Assembly: GCA_009617715.1 (NCBI GenBank)
Contig: VTFK01000445.1
Coordinates: forward strand, 1 to 64,000
Length of the DNA: 64,000 nt
Reading direction: 5' to 3'
Source of the DNA: Plectrocnemia conspersa
Taxonomy: Eukaryota; Arthropoda; Insecta; Trichoptera; Polycentropodidae
The notes below the pieces were generated by a model. The model was not told where the DNA came from, made no database searches, and saw nothing but the letters and a program-made list of their open reading frames with translations. Each line of letters begins with the position of its first letter. Position 1 is the stretch's first letter. The position numbers were made by a program, and so were the translations under genes. Below, piece after piece: positions 47,901 through 61,500 of this stretch.

Positions 47901-50330
47901 AATGATTTTTTTTTTTAATATTTATTGATAAAATTATTGTTTATATATCGACCAAATTTGTCAAATCAGATTTAAAATTAAAAAAAACATATGTTTTAAA
48001 TTAATAATTATCTTATTTTTTCAATATTATATTCAAACCTAATCAATGTTAAACTGATATATTTGGGGTACAAAATTTACATTAATAACATATTCTCTAT
48101 CTCATTTTTAATGTGTGTTTAAGTATCATCATGAAAATGTTGTACTTTCGTAACTTAAAACATTCAAGCAGTGGGACATTTAATAATCTAGTACACTCAA
48201 GTCCGTGCTGCGACACGAACAATGCTGTAATCATAACTCAAGGTAGATAAAGAATTCTTAAGTGGCACTTTTAAGACTTTATATAGTACACAGGTACACA
48301 TAATATTCGGATTTTGAAATAAAATAAAAACACATAAATATAATACGTGCGACGACTATTTTTAAAACGTTCGGTAAATTTCGCTCACGTTCATAATAAA
48401 AGCTCTCGAGAGCTTCCGTTCGCCGCTTTCTCACCGCGAATTAAATCGAAAAAATTTCAAGAAGATATCCAATGTCAATACCGACATACTTTTGCAGACG
48501 TGAAGGGGAATCTTCCCTCTAGGGACAACAATGCAATTTATTGATCGAAGGAAAACGATAGAGAATGATACCCTCACTGCCCATTTGCATTTGGTTTAAA
48601 AAGGCTGTATTACATCATTTAGTATTAAAAAATTGTCGATTTCTTTTGAAGAATATGATTGGTGATTAAATAAATCTTGTAAAGTTTCAGAACACGTAGC
48701 ACGTCTGTATCGAATTCTTTTTTTTAATTAAACAATATTATGTAAATATTTTACAAAAGTTCTATTTATATATAAATGTTCGCATTGATTAAAATATGCC
48801 GTTATCTGTTTTTATATATATTAGTATATATTATATTAAATATGGTTTTAAATTTTAACAGTGGTCATTTGTGTTTTTTTTTTGCTTTATTAAGATGTCT
48901 GTTTAAGATATTGATTATGACAAATTGTAATCAGTAGTGTGCAAATTGATGCTTGCATATTTTTGTAGTTCATTGGTAAAAAACACAATCTGGTATATTT
49001 ATGAATATAAAAGTTCAATTTAACGGTTATTAAAAGTAGTCAATGTCTACATTTAACAAATGGTTGTTCCGCTAGTGATGGCTTCGTTAAGATAGACATC
49101 AAATATACTGCGCAAAATCGACAGGTCGAAAGGTCAGCAGGTCGGTGCGTCGTATATTGTCGTCAGCAGGCTGGAGATCGAAGATTCGTGCTGGCTCTTT
49201 GCTGCACCTATATCGAATTAGTAATAGCCATAGAGTAATGAAACTGGTTAAAGGAATATCTGAGGCAAAACTGTCAGTCGTGACGTGCTCTCAAATAATC
49301 AGATGTTGTAACGATCTGCCATCTAGGCTCTAGATCCGAGCCTTTTATACCCATATACAATGTTACACAAAAATTACATTTTTTTATACCACAATAATAA
49401 TTTGTACCTTCAAAAGATCATATCAGTATATTTTTTATAAGAATCACTTAGGCTAAAATTTATTTATATTACTAATATATTTGATCTTTAATTCTAAATG
49501 TTTATATTTAGATATTAAATAATTGTATAATATACCAACAATTAAGCAAAAACACGTGTAAATATAATATAAAATGTGAGCAATTATGGATGGCAATTTT
49601 CATATAGACAAAATATTACATCCAAAACGATAGAGGAGAAGAGTTTCCTATGAAATAAATTCCTTATTATGTATGAATATATTACTTAAACTATATATAA
49701 GACGTTTATATAAACGGACTTTACTTGAAGATGGATGTTAAAATCAAATAAATTATATAATGATTAATATTGATGGAAATCATATATATGTAAATTAAAT
49801 ATAAAAACTTTTCCAGGTGCAGATTGCGACTCGGACTACAATCTACTTAAGTTGAAACTCAAAAAAAAATTTGAAGCAAACATTACCTTAATTGACCCCG
49901 CATAAAATCAAAAAAGTTTTGTAAGCTTATTAGATATAAGGTGTCTTGGTTTGAAATAAATCTAGAAAAGGACGCAAAGACATTAAAAATATATAATTGT
50001 AAATATATAATTGTCATTTGTCACAGAGAGATTGTCGAAGAAACATGGAAACTGCCTAAAAACATGAATCAACTTAAACAATCAGGTATGTGAAGTTATG
50101 CGAATCTTTACAGATAAGTTCAGAGAAATTGAAAATCATTCTTAACATGGAAAAGAAATTGAAATTGTAATTTTTTTGAACTACCATAACTATTTACAAT
50201 TTTTTCAAGATCGACAAAGCGTTAGCAAATTTTCCAGTTTATGAGTTGTAAATTAACAGTGAAATCATTGATACATTTTTGGCGGAAAAGCAATAAAACG
50301 CCGTTGGTGCTTTGAAGATTGAAAGATAAA
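47901..50330. other. Intergenic or intronic DNA, no gene seen
   Basis: Mostly AT-rich. GC-richer patches at 48345-48540 and 49090-49340 have 60-65-codon + frames without domains. The second begins with short CAGGTCG-type repeats (49120-49150). Confidence 0.4.
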
Positions 50331-50335
50331 TTTAG

Positions 50336-50600
50336 AAGCGTAGCTAGGGTATGTACCGCCCAGAGTGATCCTTAAAATTGCCGCCCCCCCCCATACATTT
50401 TTTGTAGGGTCATTTAAATCAGCATTTCTTAAAATAATAAATTGGTTATTATTAAGCTCTTGTTATTCGTCGATTTATATATGTTTCATTATTCAGAGTT
50501 AAGAACCATACTAGACGATCCCATCGCGAATATGCCGCCCCCAAGCAAGTGCCGCCTGGGGCGGCCCGCCTCAACCGCCCCCCCATAGCTACGCCACTGT
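50336..50600. mobile_element. Small DNA transposon with imperfect terminal repeats
   Basis: The left end GCGTAGCTAGGG (from 50338) is inverted relative to the right end, CCCATAGCTACGCCACTG (to 50599). Subterminal GCCGCCC and GGGCGGC blocks also mirror each other. The CAGTGGCGTAGCTA... ending is a very common animal transposon terminus. The first bases at the left have decayed, so no target duplication can be read. No coding capacity is present in about 264 bp. Confidence 0.65.
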
Positions 50601-52150
50601 ATATATTCTGTTCGTTTCAAATTTAATAACTGAAAACATGAATTAAATTAACAAAAACAGCCGTTGAAATTTGTAACATATTGTAACATAAAGTCAGTCT
50701 ATATGAGAAATAATGTAACACAAACACTTGCTAGTTGAATAATACGTTTATCAAAAATCTTTACGGCATATAATCCATATTAAACTTATTCGTTCATTTT
50801 AAAGAAAATATAACACAAACATGTTTTTAAATCTACTAATCAAAACACGCTTATACATAACTTTTGAGAAATATTTGGAGTTTACTCTGAATTTTCTGTC
50901 TTATAAAATGAATATTAATATAGCCTCTTAAAATATTCAAAATATTTATATTTTCCAGAGTCTTCCATTTTCTTATATAGATATATGACCGAATTTTGCT
51001 TGTTTGGGAATCATCTTGTTATATTTTTACTTTAGAACCCGCAGTCTTATCGCGTATACCCAATTTTCTCTATCCGACGGAAAATTTTTGGCGTTGGAAA
51101 TATCCAGACCGCATTTAGGTCGGCCGATCGAGCCTTCGTGTAATCCCCTTATACACAAAATACCACGGAGCGTAGGAACAAAGGGAAACCGTCGTTTGTG
51201 ACGTCATTCCGGCCAGGCTGGCCAAGGGACGTGTCAGTATGTTAAACTTTCCGCGGGACACCATAGAACACCGCCGCGAAAGCCTTAATTCCGGAATGCA
51301 TCCGTAAACCATTGTATGCCAGTAAGGCATTGTTTATGTGATGGCACTTTGGAGTACATTCACATATGCAAATGGACATCTTGCTATGCCGTTTTTGACG
51401 GAACAATGGTGGTATTGTGGTATCACAAAAGGAGGTATTCTCATAACGAGCGAGTATTTCAATATTGCAGCTCGATACTTTCTTTAGAATTTCCCATTGA
51501 AAAGAAACGGTTGAATAAAAAAATGTTTCATCATAGCTACAGCATGATCTAAAAAATATGGCTATTTTGCTAAATATGTTATTAATAATGAAAGATCTAT
51601 ATATGTGTGGGTGTTAAATTATTTTATATTCATTTTTTAATGCTTCACTAATTGTTATTTATTCATTTTATAATCAATATTTTCTGATTTTAAATATGTG
51701 CTTTAGTAATGGTTGTTAAACACTTCAACTAATATTATGTTATCATTAATAGAAATCAAAACAAGTATTAATCCTATATACACAAAACACATAAAATAGG
51801 TTAATATAGGGTAAAAAGTTAGACCTCACAACATTATAGTTCAATTTATAGCAACAACAGAGCTATATGTATGTATCAGAAACTTAATAATTACATTTTG
51901 AATGATCAGATGATGCAAAATTAGGTAAATATTGCAACAAAATCTAACAGGAGAAAGCTTGATATAGAATATCGAAAAACCAAAACAAATATTTATAAAT
52001 TACCACGAACACTACTTTGTGAAAAACTACATAAATTCCTGTTTTACAATTATAATTATGTTCATATACTAAACATGTGTCAATAAGCAGAATTCGTTTT
52101 TGTAAGTCAAGTATAATATGCAAAAATTAATTCACATTTAGCTCTTTCAT
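50601..52150. other. Intergenic or intronic DNA with a GC-rich island
   Basis: A GC-rich island at about 51030-51330 contains a TGACGTCA CRE palindrome (near 51198) and CCGCGGGA-type motifs. Both strands have short open frames (51004-51201 + and 51115-51330 -) without domains. It is similar in type to the island at 18.8 kb and may be conserved regulatory DNA. The rest is AT-rich. Confidence 0.35.
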
Positions 52151-52335
52151 GTGCTCTTACAAACCAGAATGTGTGGAATAAACATGGGTTTCGTCCGCAT
52201 CGTTCCATGGTCACTAACCTCTTGCGCCTTTCAAAGTATGTGACAAAATCCACTAATTCTAAAATTCAGGTCAATTTATGTTAATGCTTAGACCGAAATT
52301 TAAAAAGCATTTGACAAAGTTTGTTATGAGCTACT
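52150..52335 (+). pseudogene. Non-LTR reverse transcriptase palm fragment
   Basis: The + strand reads KHGFRPHRSMVTNLLRLSKY, a clear version of the Q.GFR..RST..NLL motif of non-LTR reverse transcriptases. It is followed after a frame change by FKKHLTKFVMSYF, resembling DF.KAFDKV.....L where the first catalytic Asp should be. The Asp is lost and stops interrupt it. It may be from the same jockey/CR1-like family as the 10-kb copy, but the regions do not overlap. Confidence 0.6.
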
Positions 52336-52479
52336 TCTACAGAATTTTTTGTTTCGAGCTAAAAAAAAGGCACCCCCGTCATATGTTATCCATTGCAATC
52401 GAGTATTTTGCTCAAATTAGTGACCGGTATTGTGATGTAATTTTCACGCATAAAATTAAATGTGTGAGATAAATTTACA

Positions 52480-54545
52480 GGTATCAATCTTTATCGTTTT
52501 AGTAACGTGACTAAATAAACAGTCGAGGGTTAGTTAATTTAGACCGTTTATATGAACTGGTTCGCACCCATATCACTTATTCAATTTGACACACCTTTCA
52601 TACATTCAAACGTAAGCATTTGTCTATACGATGATCATAAGTGGCAGAGTCAGGCTTTTAGTCGAAATGTGTTCAGGTTTGGATCAATTTAATGTACGCG
52701 TTTACCTTTTGGAGTATCCAATCACGGTATGAATTATTAAAACGTAAAAATATTTTTATATGCCCTTCTTTCGTTATGTGAATTTGTTAATATTATATTA
52801 AATCTAAAATCAGATTCATATTTTTATTTATTTTATAATATTTATAGAATCTATTTAAATTTAGATACAATCGTTTTTGTAAAGAAAATGTGTAGAATGG
52901 TTTATATTCTGTATCTAAAACTAATATTTTTGCACTTAAGATGCAAAGTAAAATATGTAAGTATGAATTAACAATGACAGGTAAATCGATATTAAACTTT
53001 TATTTTCTATTCAAAAAAATATAATAAAAATACTACAAAATATATATTTGAAGAATATAGCTATTTTATAATATTTTATAAAATACATGTAATAAAAAAA
53101 ATATATACTGAAAGGGAAAAGTCAATGCGATACATTGATAACGTTACATTTTTACATGGATTGCAATATGCTAACTAAAAAAATAATTAAAATTAATACT
53201 TGCTATTTACAACACATATTTTATATATTATAATTATTATGCGTTTAAAAAGGGTTATTTAAGAGACCAAAAATATAGAAAAAACAACTATTTTCAACTA
53301 TGTTAATCGATGGTTTAAGTATAAATTATCTAACAAAATTTCTAGATAAAAAATAACCTAATCTGAAAAATAATAATTCTTAAGAAAGTAGACTGATATA
53401 TAAAAATTATAAAGACCTAATATATTTAATACATGATACCGTGAATAAACCGTATATAAATAAATATATATTTAAACTCCTCAACTCAATAATATAGCCC
53501 ATTTATTTCATTACAAAAACCGGCTATCTTCTTTAATAATAAATTCAGCAGGTTCAAAGGGTTCGTTTGTCAAGTTAAACTGAATTTCCATGTCCCTGGA
53601 TATCAATTCAAATTTCGGTTAAGTGCCATAATTATAATATAAACAAAAAGGAAATTATGCAGTAGACAATTTTCTTTAGATATAATATAATAAATATTAT
53701 AATAAAATAATATTATTGATATGCTTTATACATAATAATATAAAATTTTTATGATTTGTATTTCGCGGGTATAAATAAATAACATCTTCACCAATTGATT
53801 TTGCATTAGAAGATGTTCAATCATAAATATAATACGTATATATTACCATTCTGTACCTAAAGGCCTAATGTGTTTGCATATCATAAATTGATTTTGCATT
53901 ATTGTGAGTTAAATTTTAAATAAAATACGTATCGTATTACCCAATCGATTTATAATATCCTAATGTGTTTGCACATCGCAATGTGCCCCATCAAGTATGT
54001 AATAGGCAATCACTGGTCCAGTTAAGCTTAACTTTAGCTTCTAGGATAATATCGATCAAGTTGAAATATATATGCCAATGTAAATTAAATTGCTGATTGT
54101 TCTCAGTTACAAGAAAATTAGATTACTGCCACGCTTCGAAGATTTAATCTTAGTTGGGTCCAACACCAGGTAAAGTTAAACTCAAGTTTTAGGTCGAAAG
54201 GGAGAAATTTTATTATTAAATTATACAACCCTTGCACAAAATCGTCCTTTCAAGTTTTGCGCTAGCACGTCGTCTATTAGTTGAGAAGTGCATTTAATAA
54301 CCGTCTTAATATTATGATGTCACTTACAGAGTGTTTCATGTAAATATAATATAAAAATAAAGTAGTGGAACATCACGATATTCATCCAAGAAATTTGAAA
54401 AATCTATGAATACATAATCTGTAAAGATCAATGAGAATTATTATATAATTATGTAATAATTACTAATTTTAATCTACCAGATATAATAATAAAACTAGAG
54501 ATCCTCAAACTTTGGTCTTTCAGGGATTAATCACCGAATTAAGTC
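52480..54545. other. AT-rich DNA, no gene seen
   Basis: No open frame with a domain and no repeat structure recognised. A phrase TATCATAAATTGATTTTGCATT at about 53880 loosely repeats one near 53798. Confidence 0.4.
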
Positions 54546-54551
54546 GTTTTA

Positions 54552-54606
54552 ATATTTGCATTAATTGACTACCAAAATCAATTATCCAGTCAATTAATGC
54601 AAATAT
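54552..54606. repeat. Hairpin with perfect 19-bp arms and octamer cores
   Basis: ATATTTGCATTAATTGACT (54552-54570) is perfectly complementary to AGTCAATTAATGCAAATAT (54588-54606), with a 17-base AT-rich loop. Each arm carries an ATTTGCAT POU octamer overlapping a TTAATTGA homeodomain-type site, so the palindrome presents two mirrored composite sites. Confidence 0.8.
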
Positions 54607-54609
54607 AGC

Positions 54610-56275
54610 ACATTCATTCATAATAAATTAATATATATTAAAGTAATTCTAGTACAGCAGTGGATATTGCCCATTAAAAAAAATCATGGGACACTCTGTA
54701 CACACGTATGTACTAATTTACACACACACGACCTAACGTACGTTATTATACATGACGTAACATTTTAATTAATATGTAATATTCAGTGCTTATATTAAAC
54801 TTGACTTTTAATTTTTTTTTAAAAACACAAGTTTGTAAATATCGTTAAATATTTATTTGCGTATTAAATAATATAATTGATATATTAAAATATTATGCGG
54901 TAAGATTTTTATAAAAAATGGGTTTAGGCTGTGTAATATGATAGTATAAAACATTTTTTTACGTATGCTGTTATAAATGGTTATATTTTGATACACTTCA
55001 ACACGGTGATAAATTGACATACATTTTGGGTTGAATGTGTATCTATCGCTCATATAGATATATATTTTTTTTCTTTTATATAATATATATGTATATACAA
55101 TATAAATAAAAAATTGCTTGCTCGTTTCAGTGCTTTATAATGGAAACAAAGCTTTGCACTTTTATAATGAAACTGGCTATTGTGCAGTTTTTATGGTAGT
55201 TTAATTAAAACTAAATGATAAACAAATTGTTACTATAAATATAGTTGTTTAAAAAATAGACATTTGGAATTATTTAAATTATAATTACACAATTTTGAAG
55301 TTTAAAAATTTAATGTACAATATTATGCAAGTACATTATATTATTTATATTATACATGATAATATTGTTTTTGCAACAAAAAATCATTTTTATAATGAAC
55401 CTGGAAGATTATGTTTTTTTAATATCAAATATAATAACTAAATTAGGTATTGATATATATATATATAAAATATTTTTTGCAGCCTTTTTATATTATTTTT
55501 GAAAATTTATTAATGTAATCTAGAGCGCAAAGTTTAGTTTTATATATTTATCCAATTGTCAGAGTAAGAATTGAAACGTTAAGAACCATAGATTTTAACA
55601 GTAAGTTTAATAAAATTAATTAAATTCAAAGTCTTAAAAATGGTTTAGTTAACACAAAAAATATGTATTGAAACAACAAAAGATTAAATTATATTTTGAG
55701 AATTTTGTTTTTAATTAAACATTATTGAAAATATACCCGGCTTTATATAATAAAGTGCTAATTAATTATACTTAATTGTTTTATACCCGTTGATAAAATA
55801 CAACTCAAGATATACTTTTTATGATCAAAATCAATTTTAGAAACAGCAACTGTAAATATTATTTTAAAAATTTATAAAATCTATATAAAATAATTAAAAA
55901 TATTATTGTGCGAGGTCCATAAAAAAACGTGCTAAAAGCGCCATAAACAAATGCCACTAGTCTTTACGACACGGTGGCAAATTATTAGGTATTTGTTATG
56001 CCTAACAAACGACATAAAAAATATTTGCTAAAAGTATTTCTAAATTCATCACAAATACAAATCTAACCATCATGCCTTGACAGGTTTCTCCAATGCGTCA
56101 TTATGAGTTTTTATGCAAAAATTACTTTTATTTAACATTTTATACACATACGTATATATATTATATTTAAAAATCCATAAGAAATGTTAAAATTATATTA
56201 ATAAATATTTTTTTAAATATTACATAATTTATAGAAGCACTATTTTACATAAATTGTTTAGCTTTTCATTTTTTA
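54610..56275. other. AT-rich DNA, no gene seen
   Basis: Nothing recognisable. The DNA is extremely A/T-rich, with (TA)n stretches near 55452-55468. Confidence 0.4.
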
Positions 56276-56279
56276 ACAA

Positions 56280-56830
56280 GCTCGTTAAAAATTTGGATGA
56301 CTTGTGTATGAGGAGCGTTCTTAACACCACCCGTCATATTGACGTGTTTCTGATTTATATTCCGATTTGATTTGTATCAAGGTCATGTCAGATGGTCAAG
56401 AATTATAAAGCATTGCCATATTATAGACACCACTCTTTAGCAACTTCATAAAATACTTCATTGAACAGACAGAATTAATATCTTAACACTCTTTAACAAT
56501 AAGAAGCAATTCGATTCACTGAGATTCCAAACATTGAAGCCATATTTAAGGACGTTATAAATTATCATAACGTATAGAACGGAAACACTTTCATCGAAAC
56601 TCGCTTCCGCTAACACACAGTTTTTTCTTCCGCTAACAAACAGTCACTTTCATTCAAAACTGCACCAAGAATCTGGTCTTCTAACTGGGAACACGCGAGA
56701 ATTCAAATGGGCTCAAAACCATGTGGAACTACGCCGACCATCGTCAGAGATAAAATAGACTGAGAAAGCATCCGCTTCCCTCTTCAAATCAAGATTGCTT
56801 CACCTACGTCGTACAGAATCCAGAGTTTAA
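56280..56830 (-). repeat. Dispersed repeat copy, two segments
   Basis: The left part (56285-56330 and 56405-56465) matches, on the minus strand, both halves of the hAT-interrupted repeat at 46.6-47.9 kb and keeps the NAPHTQVIQIFNELVK reading. The right part (about 56640-56830) matches 44440-44660. Whether the two parts belong to one element is unknown. Confidence 0.5.
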
Positions 56831-57318
56831 CTCGATTTTCGGATAAGATTGGCGGTTTCAGGTGCAACGCGTATATATAGAAAATATTTTTCAAACTGTA
56901 CTTGGACTGACTTAAAATAAGTTATAAAGAATTTACTCTGTTTTATATAAAATGAAAATGAAAAACTTAGGTTAAAACAATATAAATTATGTTTATGATA
57001 TATTTTTTTCATTTTTAATTTAATTAGAGCTGTGAGAAGCATACATACAGCTTTATCAAAGTTTATGAATAATTACACTTCACCACTTCAATATCATACT
57101 AGCTACTTCTCTATGTCTCGTAATATGGTTTGGGTCAGTTGTTAATTAATCAAGTCTATAACCATGAAAAAATTTTGTACGATTTATTTATAATATACTA
57201 CTTATATGTTTTTGAAAATAAATAAATCACTTTATTAATAAACTTGTCTACCAAAGGTGCTAGTTTCAAGGATTAACCATTTGGTATAATACGTATACAT
57301 GTGTGTATAAAGTAGACA

Positions 57319-57558
57319 CTATGCCCATATTATACAACAAGGCTTTGGTATAACCATGTCACGGTTTATGACATCGGCTCTGATTGCATATTTTACCCAG
57401 CAAAATGCATTACTCTCGTAACATGCGGGTTTTCCGAGCTTCACAAAGCTCCTGTGTCCGACACAAGTTGAATTCATAATTTCGTTTACATCCATTCTCG
57501 ATATTTGCACTGTTGGGACACGACTTGCGACGTAGCTTGCGGCACTGAGCTTAAGCAC
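57319..57558 (-). CDS. Unrecognised 79-codon open frame (doubtful)
   Basis: An ATG-started minus frame in a GC-richer patch gives a 79-aa product with five cysteines (STCVGH, KPACYESNAFCWVKY, KPCCIIW). It has no signal peptide and no known motif. A second frame over the same bases also gives a Cys- and Arg-rich peptide, so the openness may reflect base composition. It could be an exon or a pseudogene piece. I do not assign a function. Confidence 0.15.
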   Translation of the reverse strand: MLKLSAASYVASRVPTVQISRMDVNEIMNSTCVGHRSFVKLGKPACYESNAFCWVKYAIRADVINRDMVIPKPCCIIWA

Positions 57559-58439
57559 ACATGCCTCCAGATATTAAGGGATTATTAGTGGTAGCTTTGA
57601 GATAGACGCTAGCATCTGGGCATGAAGTGGCTCTCGCGACTAATTAAAATATTTCAGTTAAATCTTTGCAGAGATGTATAAGTACTTAAGTCACTGTGTT
57701 AATATTCAATTAGATTTCAATTATGGCGGTGATTAAGGAGATTGAAATACAAATTATTTCAATACTATAGATACGCTCAGTGATTTTTTTTTTAATATGG
57801 CGGAACAAAGAATTGGCATTGCATTTTCCATTAAAAATTGAAAAAGTGCAGTGAGGTGCAAATACTATATGAGGCTTTTAACATTGATTGTTTATTTATA
57901 GGAACGCGAAAACGGCAAATATTGAAGAAAAAAGCAGAATTGAAGGCCTCAAACATTACAGATAAATATGTAAAAATATTAGGGACATTGTACTAAGTTA
58001 TAGTTTAACTATGATACTATTAGCTAGATTGCCGTAATTATCGTTTTTTATCGTACGGTATATTCAAAGCAATTTTTAGTGACATTTAAGGCATAAAACG
58101 AATAACAGCTAAAGTTGTTTAATATTTAATAATATTTAAGAGAAACAGTATTCGCAAAGAATATACTGCGCAATTGTTTGAATAAAGCTGCTGATAACCC
58201 AAATTTACTCTAATGCGTTATAACAGATTAAACAAATTATTAATGTGTGGTTATTATATTTTTTATTTTTTATTACATATCTGACCATTACGTCTTGGAA
58301 AAAAACAGTTTTTCTAATGTATAATCATGGCCATAATATAAACAATAATATGTTAAGAATAATAACTGTAGATATATATTTTTTTCCAACTCTTCATAGC
58401 TAAAATCAAAACTATATATTTGTGTTACTTACCGCAACA

Positions 58440-58560
58440 GGTAAGAAAAAGGGACGCGATCGCGACTCTCTAGGTCACTCTAAAATTCGCAGCTGAAAGT
58501 CGCGAGCATTGTTGAGTTGTCGACACCGCCCAATAACAACTATAAAAAATGCTTCATTGA
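58440..58560 (-). repeat. Uninterrupted copy of the hAT-split repeat
   Basis: On the minus strand this matches the joined halves of the 46.6/47.9-kb repeat across the exact point where the hAT inserted, including GGTGTCGACAA..., CTCGCGACTTTCAGCTG and GAGTCGCGATCGCGTC. It shows the empty-site structure and gives LLLGGVDNSTMLATF on the strand that reads LLMGGVDNLSMLSDF in the other copy. Confidence 0.6.
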
Positions 58561-61500
58561 GTAGTAGACGCTACACTGAGAATCCAATGAATATCTCAAC
58601 GTTCCTAGCAAAAAGACAGTAGGATACAAACATGGATACGACCCGTACTACATTTTAAAGAGATATCTTGGATTTTTTCAATTTTTTTTTGACAATAAGA
58701 AGTACTTTGCTTCACTTATATTCCAGAAAATATATCCATATTCTAAGCGTACCGTAAAAAATGCAAATAACAATAAATTATTAAAGTGTCACGCGCTCCG
58801 CATAACGAATCCGAGCATTATCGACACTTTATCGCAAACTTAGGCGATGTGCATACAAAATATTCAATCCTGTTCGAAGTCATCGATCAAAGTATTTTTG
58901 CTTAGACCACTTCCGCTTAAACTGTAAGATAACTTGTTCGAAAATTGATGAAAGGTAAAAAGAGCAGAGGACTTTGATCAAATCTATGTGGTACTCTAGA
59001 ATGAGCGAAATACTCATCGGAGCGACAAATGCTATAGCTCACATACTGGCGGTGGCGAAATGAAAAAAAGTTGCTAAACTTAAATAAGTTTATTTGTCTC
59101 AGTGGTATGGCCCTAAACAGTCAAATAAAAAAAGTACGTCAAGTTCAATCGAATATCAATTGTTAACTAGCAACTTTTGGACTTTGCACCACAATAACAC
59201 ACAGGCTTACACTTAATTACTATTTTGTAAATTTATGAAAAAAATCACACTATTTTATATTATATAAATTAAAATAAAAACATATAAATAAATATAATAC
59301 AAAAATGTATATTATATAAGTAAATATAATTCAAAGCTTACTTCTACAGATTATCCAGGCGGTATTACAAAATTATATAAATTCACGCCTCCGTAAAATA
59401 TCCTCTTAGCCATTCTTCGTTTCTCATAACTACACCTAGGTAGCTACTCATAAATCTATATTTTTATAATTAAACCTGTATACATTTTGTATGTATTATT
59501 TAAAGTTGGTAAAAATAATCTGTTAATATATTTTTTTTCAACTTATATTTATAAACCTACAAAGAAACACTTTTATAATCAACGTCTTACTTTTTTAATA
59601 CTACTCCCGTTTTTCTACTTCAAAATAAAAACCTTTTCCACGCGGCATTCAATTTCGGCTTTTCCGTAACGTGAGGACTATTTTATTGTCTTTAAGTATT
59701 TTATTTTAAATGCTCATTATAATCAAAATATACATTTCACTGTTTAAAAAATATTAAATTACGATGAAAAAGATCTATACAATCAAAATAAATCTGTTAA
59801 CAAACTCTTCCGATCGTATTATAAGTAATATGATACAAATAAAAGTATCAATATTTGAATTATTCGGTGAATGCGCTAGTGCCATATTCACATGTGAATA
59901 TAGACTCACATACGCACACGTACCCAAAATACGTAGGTTTGGCACTAACCGATATAAGTAATTATTATTTATTTCAATACGCTTTTAGATTATTTCCTGT
60001 GCCTGAAAGAATCGGCAACTTTTTTTGATACTACATAAAAAAATAATTTAATTTAACATAAATAAAAATAATACGGATTAACGAGTTACACAAGGCTAAT
60101 ACCTATCTCTACAGATTTTATATGTTTTGCAGTTCCTAGGATGTTCCTAGAAAGCAGCATTGGATAGGTGACACGTATCTATAGAGTTTCATATTTTTGA
60201 AATACGGTTAACGTTCGCATCGACAAAATATACTTTTCACAATAAATCAATTTTTCTTGTTGTGATATTTTTAATTATATTATTTTTGTATTTTATCATA
60301 TTTATCTAAAAAAAAAACAGAAAATCTTATGTAGTAAATATACTTAGATAATATACTTTTTTTAAGTATGATATATTGATATCTGTTTAAAAAAATAAAT
60401 AGTCAATACTCACGTATGTTGATAACAACATATTTTCGAAAAGAGAGAAACATTATTAAATTTTGTAAATATATTTGCTAGATAGCCAACTTGACTCAAC
60501 CACGAAACATTTTTAAAGCCGGTGATACGTGATATTTTAATTTGGATTTGCTATGCACTTTTTTTATTCAAAAAGGATATCATTAAATGGGTGCAGTGTA
60601 AAGCACCTTAATTTCTCACAGAATAAGCTGTTGTGACAGATAAATAATCTATGTTCAGACATAGGCACAATTGAAAAAACTTTCATCTGTGGAACATTTA
60701 TTGAAAGCCTGTGCTCTAAAAGAGGTTTTCAAGATAGATTTGCTCTATAAATATTATTTTTGTCTGAGAACAGTTACAGATGTTTTGATATATTATATAT
60801 ATAAACGTAAAATATATTTGATAATATATTTTTCAATGTATTCAATGAAATATGCTTCACTTTAATTTCAAAATTTTGATACCAATTTGATACAACGATT
60901 TTTATTTTACAACTCTGTATAAAAAAAACAAACTGCAACTCTGCAGTTCATTTGCTTTCAATGCATAATATTATACTTGAGCCAAGTAAATTTGTGTTTA
61001 ATTTGTAACACGAAACCGATTGGACCCCTCGTTAAAATTAAACCTAGAGCTTATTCATCAAATTTAATTACATTATCGAATACGATGTTACCAACAAAAA
61101 GTTATATATAATATATTTAAAAAATAATAACTAAATTTACTAAGCTTTACTTATAAATTAAATTATGATATCATAATAGAAAATATGCATGATTTAAATT
61201 CGCAACAACGTATATATTATTATATACAAATATAAATTAAAAGATTTACTATACTATAAACTAATTTTAACCAAACATCAAACGTATATAAGCTGTGGTA
61301 AAATTAAACCTGTTTATATTGAAGTTATTTGGCATTAATTACGATATAAAAAACACGTGTACGTTTTTTATTAAAATTAATATATAAAAAAATATTAGTA
61401 CAACTACAATATTTATTTCTATGAAACCTCACCATTAATAATATCGTATTATTGACAATCGAATTATTTTTTTATGTGTGCCCCAGCGGTTATCCGCATT

